Source: Ampelocalamus luodianensis
Lineage: Eukaryota; Streptophyta; Magnoliopsida; Poales; Poaceae
Direction: 5' to 3'
Length of the DNA: 64,000 nucleotides
NCBI GenBank assembly: GCA_036346255.1
Contig: CM070624.1
Span: 22,228,626 to 22,292,625, forward strand
Under the pieces are notes generated by a model. The model saw only the letters and a program-made list of their open reading frames with translations, did not search any database and was not told the origin of the DNA. The translations under genes and the position numbers were made by a program. Position 1 is the first letter of the stretch. The number at the start of each line of letters is the position of its first letter. Of this stretch, positions 56,101 to 64,000 are shown one piece after another.

Positions 56101-57419
56101 CCCTCCCCCTTTTTTTACTTTACATAGAGATGACTATTTTGCGTGATAAAAACCTCAGTTATGTCTTGGTTAGTTCAATCAATGTGGAATACTGGTATAT
56201 GTGCCATACGACTAATAATAGTCATAGTTCAAGTCCCCCTTCTGAAGAAGCATAGCTAACTCAGATTTAAATTTTGCTAGGCCTACACCAGTGAGATAAT
56301 GTGCGTGACATGGACGTGCAAACCAGTCAGTTATCCATCCATCTTCAGTGTCCTTGGAGGAGCACATGGCAGCAACCCCTCCTACTTGGGATCACGATCC
56401 TATATGGTCCATGTAGAGTTATGTGGTAATCTGGTGGGATTAGTCTCAAATTACTTGTCTAAAGTGACTTGTAGTAATATATAATGTATATTAGATCCAA
56501 ATGTAGATAGAATGCTATGTGTGTGCAGATCCGTCATACATTGAGCAGATTTTAAACCAGGTGTTACAAATTTTTTACACCAACCCGGCAACACCCACCT
56601 TAATTAACTTAGTCTATATAGTAATGCAACTTGACCAGCACGGACATGTCACGCGTGTACGTATCTCAGATTCCCCGTCTTATCATATGACCGGAAGATA
56701 ATCGGTGCATCGATCTGGGATTACCTCGTAACACGGGCAAACATCGTTCTGGTAGATTCCTCTAGTTGCCTTTATCTGCTTTATTTATTTCTGCACTCAA
56801 AAACTCGTCCCTGTCAAGGCTTAATTTGACAAGGAGGCCTCCCCGTGATGCATGCAACCCTCGGGATCACATGATGCACGTAGACGTAGGCCCGCCTGAT
56901 GCCTCGGCTTGTCGGTAACCACGCGAGCTCGGGGCCTCTGACCGATCGATCCAGCCATCCACCCGGGGGGGGACGTCATCGCGGCCGTCCACTTGGCAGG
57001 GTCGACTGGTTCGGTCCACGTGTCATGCTCGGCTCGGGGCCAGGTGTAGGTGATGGGCCCCACCGGTGCGAAGACCGACACGTTCCTCTGCTTGGAGCTG
57101 GAGGTGGGCCGAGGATCTTCTGGGGGGCTGTGGGATCGAGATCCGACGGATGTGGTGGGCCGCGTGGATGGCGGGACTGGATGGTGCGAGTTGCTTTCGG
57201 GGAAGCCAAGTGGATTTTGTTTGTACGCCTGTCGTACGCTCTCCCTCAACCATTAGATCATATTTATAGGATAGATTTTTAGCCATTCTATTTGGTGCAA
57301 CAGAGGAGCGCTCGTGTCTGGTGATGATCTTTGGCCACCTCAGGCTCGTCGAAGCTCTAGTTTTCTGGAGGAGGCCCGTCGAATCCGGGAACGAAGGATC
57401 ATGAGTCTGTGTATTCTAC
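56101..57419. other. Unassigned DNA
   Basis: AT-rich to 56800, then a GC-rich patch (56830-57250) open on both strands without recognisable domains. No terminal repeats identified. Confidence 0.35.
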
Positions 57420-59181
57420 ACTAGTTTCAGATCAGTAGCTAGTGTACACAGTAAAACAAGAAATAATAACACAACCATACAACGTCTTTCATTAAAATAA
57501 TTAGAGTTGATACAAAAGGGGTATAAAACCAATAAGCAAATTACAACAGAAGAAAAAACAGTAAGGTAAACCACACGATTCGCCACATGCAATCGTCTGG
57601 AGGGCGTAGCCTAGTCGTCCAGGGTCTCCAACTCCTCGTAGCATTCTTCTCCTGCTCAATAATTAAATTAAGCAAGAATGAGCACAACAACCGTGCTCGC
57701 AAGTCACACCCGTCAAGTAACAGATTATAATGCATGTAAGGATATCTCAATAGAAAGCTTATAGAGTTGATTTGCATAAAGCCATGTTTCTTTCCAAATA
57801 CTTGTACTAAGTGTCACAACAGTTATTTTTATACTAAAATTCATTTTCTAAAACTCAAGTTTTATAGTCAGATAACATTCATCAACAAGTGGTGAAGGAT
57901 ACCCTCCTATCACAAGGCTATCAGCCCAAAACCCATTTGGATAGAGATCCAAAACCATTTAATAAAATCTTTCGAAAACAAAATCAGAAATCTAACTTGG
58001 AGTGGCTTTGCCAGCATGTCCATGACCGTGGATACGGCTACTCGAATAGTTTTTAACACTCTGCAGAGGTTGTACAGCTTTACCTATACGACACGACTTC
58101 TCTAGTTTGTTTGGCATCCATCGATACCACCGCTCACTATCTTAGGTGAGCAGTCTAGAGCACGTGATAAGGCCTTTACAAAGCGTCATTCCACCGCAGT
58201 CCCCCCTCGCTAAGGTTTCACCCCATTTGGATAAAAACCCACAGGATTCAAACCCCCTCTTGCACCAGGTGGAAAATATATAAAAGTAGGTAGTAAACGA
58301 CACCCACGCAACCGGATGGAACGACCACGGTGAAACATTGCAAATTAGTTAGCCAGGTCCTACCCACTCAGAACATGTGGTCGTACGATAAAGCATAGCA
58401 AAGGAACGTCCGAAGACCGGTCCTTAACTGACTTGGGTGACTTCCAAAAGAACCATGGACCTCGATCATATAAATGAATCAATCCCGTGCATGAACATGC
58501 ACCCATCCAAGCATCCAGTTCGTCCAAGTCCAAACCAATTGTATTTTATTTAATAAGTCAAATTATTTTATAAACCTCTATGGTAAAGACAATACCATAG
58601 CAGCATTTTAAATTATGGTTGAATTTATGGCTAAATTTCTCAAAGTAAATATTTTTGAGCTAAACTTCGACTAAGCACAGAGTTTTTGCAACAAGTACTA
58701 GTTCATACTAATGTACCAACTAGCTTTTACTATGGTATCAAAGGTGATTCAAACAACATTCAAGTGTGGATGTACAAAGGAATTAGGAATAACTATAAAG
58801 TTAAAACAGGGATTTAAAGTACTTGAATTGAAATATGCATGCAAAAATAATTTAAAATGGAATTTAAATAATTTGAAATATTGGATTTCAATATGATCAA
58901 AGGTATGACTTGCCTTGCTCGAATGCTTGAGGATCTACTTCTTCGGAGTACTCGGGCTCTCCGGAGTCGTCGAAATCTACACGCGAAAACGAGCTGACTT
59001 CAAATAAACTTTAAATAAATACAAATAAAATCAAATGAACTCTAAATTAAATAATTTTAGCGTAGATGGCTAGATCTGGAAGTTAGATGGATTTAGATAT
59101 TTGAATCGCTCGAATCGGAGTTCGAACGGAGGAGAACAGACTCTCGGAAGTTTGAGAATTACATGGTTGGAAGAAGCTTCA
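57420..59181 (-). repeat. Gypsy-like LTR sequence, inverted copy A
   Basis: Blocks here are the reverse complement of blocks in 60870-62440: for example GGCAAGTCATACCTTTGATC, CTCTGCAGAGGTTGTACA and GCATGTCCATGACCGTGGAT mirror GGCAAGTCATAGACCTTGAT, TGTACAACCTCTGCAGAG and CATCCTCGGTGATGGACATG. Homology is patchy, so the two are different, old family members. No ORFs of retroviral enzymes. The left limit is approximate. Confidence 0.55.
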
Positions 59182-62100
59182 TGTAACATCCCAATTTTCG
59201 GAGCCTTCTTGAAAAAATTTCAAAACTTAAAAATAACCATTCGGTTCTGTTATTTGCTCGAGCTTAACTGGGAATTTTGGAAATTTGGAGATTTAACTTG
59301 AATAAATCGAACCTCAATTAACTCTATCTGGTCGATCTTGAGTTTGTTGGTGTTCTTTGGCTTTTAGTTTTCCTTCTCTGTTTGTCCTATGTAGCTTTCG
59401 GCCTAGCTTTTCCTTCTTCAGACCTTCCTTTGCTTGGACCTCGCTTTAGGTTCAGACCTCTCTTGTGTTTGGACCTCCTTGTAGGTTCAGACCTCCCCTA
59501 TGTTTGGACTTCCCTGTAGGTTTGTTCTAAGCTCGGGTTTGTATTTCAAGCACCTTTGATTTTTGAAATTCAAAGCTTGGGGATGTGTTTCTCCCTTCAG
59601 GACCTCCCCTTGTTTAATCTTGACCGTCAGGACCTCCCTTGGCATCCTCTTTTGGACCTCCTCCTTTGGAGGACCTACGTGGCTCAATCTGGACCACGTA
59701 GGACCACCCCTGGACCTCCTCAGGACCCCCTACTCTTTTCAGCCGTTGGATCTTAATGGATGATCCGATCCTGAGGGCACGTTCGGAGTGGTCCTAACAT
59801 CCAAATCCTTGTGGACCATCTGATTGAATCGAGCGGCCCAATCGGTCCACTTCACCCGCGCCCACGCGTTTGCACTTCGAATTCCTTTCTTTCGTTTGAT
59901 CATGTTTAAATGGTCCGATCCTAATGGCACTCTTAAACAGTCCAAACATGCCAATCCTTGTGGCTTGTCTGATTGAAATCAGACAGTCTGATCTAGTTTG
60001 ACGTTCGAAGTGGTCCGAACGTTCTGATCTATTTTGATCGTCTGATTTCAATCGGATAGCCAACGCACCTACTCAATTGAACTGCTTCCTTGACTTCCTT
60101 CGGACCCTTTGGCTCCAGAGCTTTCTTTTTGCAAAGACCACCCCTATTGGTCTTTTTGCAAAGACCACCTCCTTGGGTCAAGACCTCCCTATTGGTCACG
60201 ACCAGTCTTTTTGCAAAGACCACCCCTGTTGGCTTTTTTGCAAAAAACCACCTCCTTGGGACAAGATCTCCTGTTGGTCATGACCGGTCTTTTGCAAAGC
60301 AAGATCTCCCTGTTGGTCATGACCGGTCTTTTTGCAAAGACCACTTCCTTGGGTCAAGACCACCGTTGCGGTCATGACCTCCTAGATTTTTGTGAGGACC
60401 ATCTTTGTGGTCACGACCTCCCTTTGGTTATGACAACCCTTCCAGTAGGACCCCTTTCTCAGGTCCTCTACTCACCTTCTTCTTCCTCTCGTCGTGTCTC
60501 AGTACCACGAGAGTCCACGCGCATTAAATGCTGCTGACTCACATGAAATGTTGTCTTTTCTACTGAACCTTTATGCATCTGTTGTCATTTCTTTTACCTG
60601 CTCCTGTCACGTTCTTTAAATGCGGCGTCCTCCTCTCTCCGGACCTCCCTGTGCCTATAAAAGCCTAAGAGAGCTTTCTTGCCCTTATTTGTTACCCAGT
60701 GCTTTGGACCTCCTCCTGAGAGCTTGACCTCCCTTGTTTGAGCCCCTTCTTGAGTGGCTCAAGCTCATGTTTCCATCCCTTTTTTGTAACCCTTCTTTGG
60801 CTCTAGTTTGGTGAGTTCTTTGATCGTCTTTTTGGAGTTGCTTTGCTTATTGTTTGCTTTCTTCTTCACGTGTAGATTCTGGTTTCTCCGAGGAGTTCTT
60901 GGACCCAGCCGCCTCTATAGAAGCTTCCCAGTTCTTCAGCGAAGGCAAGTCATAGACCTTGATCATATTGAACCCATTCTTGTGTAAAAGTATGTTGTTT
61001 TAATGTATCATGCATGGCTATTTTTATAAAAAAAATTGGTTTGGGAGTAGCTATGTACCCACTTGCCAGTAAGACTCCTTGATTATTTGAGAAAGACATG
61101 TTGACATGTATCCTTGGACATCCCTAGGATGGGTACTCTTAGTTGGTTTTTCTTGTTGTATACCAACCTGGGTATCGTGTTTGCTTAGCCCTGCTCTAGT
61201 TCGCGTTGGTCTCATTCTTGAATCAACAATGTTATTTTTACCCCAGCGCTCACGATTCATGGCTTGTGTAGTAACGACCTGTGTTGCTGATTAATATGAA
61301 GTGTGGCCTGTGTGTGCCACAGCATCTGTTGTCGCTTTCACTAAAACATGTGTGCCAGGACTAGGGTGGTCCTTTGGCTGAGAGGAACCCCCAAAATGTT
61401 TTATGCTCGGGCGAGTGGAAGGTGGTTAGAGTGGGTGCTGAGGCACACTGGGATGTGGTTAGTCTCGCCTGAGCAACCAACTAAGGACTTAACCTTGAAC
61501 CATTGATCTGGGGCTCTCCGTACAACCACATGTCCAGGATCGGGTGGACCGGGTGCAATAATTAGCGAAGCTTGAGTCAGTTCTGTTGTGGTTGGGAACG
61601 GCGCAAGAGGGGCTAGGACGGCGAAACCTCAGTGAGCAGAACCGAGTCAAGTGGACCTTTGTAAAAGCCTGGTGGTGGTCTCTACTTGATTCACACGTCC
61701 AAGGAAACGTGTGTCGTATCAAGCGACTATCTCTTGTGGGTAAAGTGTACAACCTCTGCAGAGTGTAAATCTATTCGAATAGCCGCATCCTCGGTGATGG
61801 ACATGCCCAAAGATTTCACGTAAGAGGTAGACTTTTCTTCAAAGTGTGATGGTCTTGTGTGGTCTGGAGTGGTCCAAACAGTGATTAAGGTGATCACAGT
61901 GAGGTCTGGGAGTGGACAGGGTGTCCACGTGTGTTTTCAAGGAACTTGTTTATTTATGTATTATCTTTCAACTTGTACTTTGCAATCTACTTAATGTATC
62001 TTCTGTAAATGTTGCTTTCTGCAAACTAACCATACAACTATTCCTTATCTAGCTTTTGCATGATTATTACTTGCATTTATTCCCTATAACTTGCTGAGTA

Positions 62101-62489
62101 CATTCCAAGTACTCATGGCTTGCGCCCTCTGTTTGATCAACAGAGGAGGGTGATCCAGGGAGCTCAGTGCTCTATGAAGACGAGTTCTACGAGAACCTTA
62201 CGACCTAGAGGACGTTCTCCACTCGATAAGCCTATGGGCTAGTCGAATGGACCCTGCGAGCTTTTGTGTTTCCGCTGCTATGTACTTCTCTTTTGCTGTT
62301 AGCCCAGTGAGACGCCTCTGTAACAACTTTGATCATAAGGTTTTTTGCTTATGTTAATATTAATTTGTCTGCTTTCTCTTTAGCTTGTGGTATGGTTGTG
62401 ATTCCATTATCTGTTGTGACTGTGTGAGCTAGCCGTTGATTGTGGGACTAGCTCAGTGCACAGAGGGTCTCGGGTGGTGTTACCCGGGG
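59182..62489 (+). repeat. Gypsy-like long LTR, copy B
   Basis: Starts TGTAACATCCCAATTTTCGG, the usual start of several grass gypsy LTRs, and could end at CCGGGGCGTCGACA (62489), about 3.3 kb, within the range of the longest grass LTRs. A TATAAAA at about 60656 precedes an mRNA-like, T-rich stretch, as in an LTR promoter. It is non-coding. Left flank CTTCA is not repeated at the right, so it is either truncated or the end is misplaced. Confidence 0.5.
60110..60430. repeat. Tandem GCAAAGACCACC minisatellite in LTR B
   Basis: Degenerate units of CTTTTTGCAAAGACCACC, CCTTGGGTCAAGACCTCC and GTTGGTCATGACCGG recur about six times; the wider LTR (59400-60480) repeats the word GACCTCC many times. Confidence 0.75.
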
Positions 62490-63912
62490 CGTCGACAGTT
62501 CGACTGTTCGGAGGGAGGTTCGACTACAGGTGGTCGAAATGGGGGTTCAACCAACTGGTCGGAAGGCTTGGATACCTGGTCGAAAGGAAATTTCGACTGG
62601 TCGGAAGGTTGATTCGACCACTGGTGGCCGGAAGGTGGTCAAATGAAGGCTTCGACTACTAGGTCGAAAGAGGGATACGGATACTCGACGTGGTCGTAGG
62701 AATAATACGACAAGGAAGGACTCGGTTGCTCGACACAGTTGAAAGGACAAAACAACAGAACATGGCACGGGAAGTTGGCCAAAAGAATAAGAGAAAATAG
62801 GGTACGAGGAACTCACCAGAACACACACACAGAGAGAGAGAGAGACTGGAGGAGGCTAGTGGACTGCGAACGGCGGCGGGGAAACTCATAGCCGAATGCG
62901 AAGGAGGATGGCGACGAAGGGGTCAACTGGGACTGATGAGGAAGAGGAAACGCGGCGGCTCCTGCGAAACAAAATTGAAATAGAGAAAGAAGATTGCTTC
63001 AAGGAGCTCTGGGACAAGAATTGATTCGGAGCTTAAACTTCGGAGTGTGGTGCTTCAGGCAAACCACAACAACAAGAGCAAGGGAGGGAGAGTTGGGTGC
63101 ACATGGTGCTCACCTAAAATAGGCAAAGGCGGCACACAGTTCGACGAGGAGGAAGGTGGTTCGGCCGTCGGCAGGAGAAGCTTGGCAGCGGTCCTAGAGG
63201 CGGCGGCGAACTTGGAGCTCGGAGAAATGAGGACGAGAGAGAGGGAGAGAGAGAAACAACAAGTAGGGTAAAAGGGCTCACTGGTGTTATATTTTTAGAG
63301 GAAGGAAGGACAACCGAGTAATAAGATGGAGCGGCGTGAAAAGGAAAGGAAAAAATACGGCGGGCCAAATACAACAGCAAGCTGGAGCGGTGTGAAAAGC
63401 GAAGGAAAAATACGGCGGGGCGGAGACAACAACATTTAATGCGCATGTCGGAGGGACGGGATGGGGGCAGGCGTGACAGAGGCGACAGCATTTAATGCGC
63501 ACGTCACTGAGGAAACAGAGGGAGGAAAGAGAAGTTGTGCAGGGGCTGACCGGCGGGGCGACACCAACTGACTGTTCGAAACCGAAAGCCTGGTCAAAAC
63601 CAACACACTGGTCAAAACCAACAGACTAGTCGAAATCGAAGGACTGGTCGAAACCAAAAGCTGGTCGACACGAGAGGGTGGTCGAAACCAGAGAGTGGTC
63701 GAAAAGGAAGGGTGGCCAAAACCAAAAAGATGTTCGAAACCGAAGGGTTGTCGACGCGCTAGAAGAAAAAAAGAGATGTGCCTAGGGATATCGGAACAAT
63801 AGGGGAAAGGGAATTTTAAAACCAGGGAACTTCACCAAACTCATAATAAACCAAATGGTAAATTTTAAATTTTGATATTTTTTCAAAAAACTCAGAAAAT
63901 CAGGATGTTACA
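62490..63912 (-). repeat. Gypsy-like LTR sequence, inverted copy C
   Basis: The plus strand ends GGATGTTACA at 63912, i.e. TGTAACATCC on the minus strand, as for copy B. ATTAAATGYTG blocks at about 63430 and 63490 match the CATTAAATGCTG block of B (60522). The interior repeats TTCGACCA/TGGTCGAA motifs (62490-62700 and 63560-63740). CACACA/GAGAGA microsatellite at about 62818-62845. The boundary with B is not certain. Confidence 0.5.
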
Positions 63913-64000
63913 AGGCCGCTACGGATGGCCTCCCTTGAGCACGAGCGGTGGTGACCTCAGACCAGCAGATGGCGTTGGAGCTCAGGATGCTGGTGGCGGA
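63913..64000. other. Window end, unassigned
   Basis: Short GC-richer stretch after the inverted LTR; too short to assign. Confidence 0.3.

Noticed and set aside
56821..57249. 142-codon minus-strand Pro/Ser-rich frame
   Set aside because: No motif, open on both strands, no splice or promoter support.
59182..62489. Complete gypsy LTR flanked by a TSD
   Set aside because: The left flank CTTCA has no match after 62489, so completeness cannot be claimed; kept as an LTR-like repeat only.

Overview
This is nuclear DNA of a grass (Poaceae). The evidence is spliced plant genes with GT-AG introns, GC-rich monocot exons, and a dense, nested load of typical grass transposons (MULE, hAT, PIF/Harbinger, Ty1-copia and Ty3-gypsy-like). 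A panicoid grass is my guess and is not proven. All coordinates come from reading the sequence; no search was run.

Four host genes look intact: (1) an intronless DREB-type AP2/ERF transcription factor at 2860-3387 (+) with a TATA box 121 bp upstream of its ATG; (2) a plant seven-transmembrane protein at 9506-10513 (+) with a separate 5'-leader exon carrying a short uORF; (3) a secreted GH9 endo-1,4-beta-glucanase in five exons at 31916-33921 (+); (4) a FAR1-RELATED SEQUENCE 11-like gene in three coding exons at 51369-53730 (-). A fifth host locus, 13386-15732 (-), is a decayed or partial protein phosphatase methylesterase 1 (PPME1) gene. A tRNA-Ser(AGA) remnant lies at 30114-30197 and a tRNA-Lys-like remnant without an anticodon at 39986-40054.

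The rest is transposon-derived. Four Mutator-like elements have 9-bp target duplications that can be read directly: 5354-5757, 5853-7813 (a Pack-MULE with a TMKL1-like LRR gene fragment), 14622-15010 and 40109-42221. A fifth, 42365-51240, has an 8/9 matching duplication. It is a nearly 9-kb element carrying, all on the minus strand, a MUDR transposase gene (SWIM and zinc knuckle), a plant mobile domain gene and a GRF-like zinc-finger gene, with minisatellites between them. It shares its subterminal palindromes with the 404-bp element at 5354-5757. hAT elements lie at 11621-12702 and about 27850-30113; the latter ends inside the tRNA-Ser gene, whose anticodon loop also shows a textbook hAT excision footprint. 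A copia element (16019 to about 21493, minus) and a solo LTR of the same family (30283-31333, TSD TTCTC) are present, as are a second copia relic (34180-38157, minus) and a 3.6-kb non-autonomous LTR element (22587-26187) whose gag-position ORF resembles a PTB-type RRM. The last 6.5 kb consists of inverted gypsy-like long LTRs.

The host genes do not form a pathway. The best candidates for something unusual are the three-gene MULE lying just beyond the end of a MULE-derived host transcription factor gene, the twice-hit tRNA gene, and the RRM-bearing retroelement.
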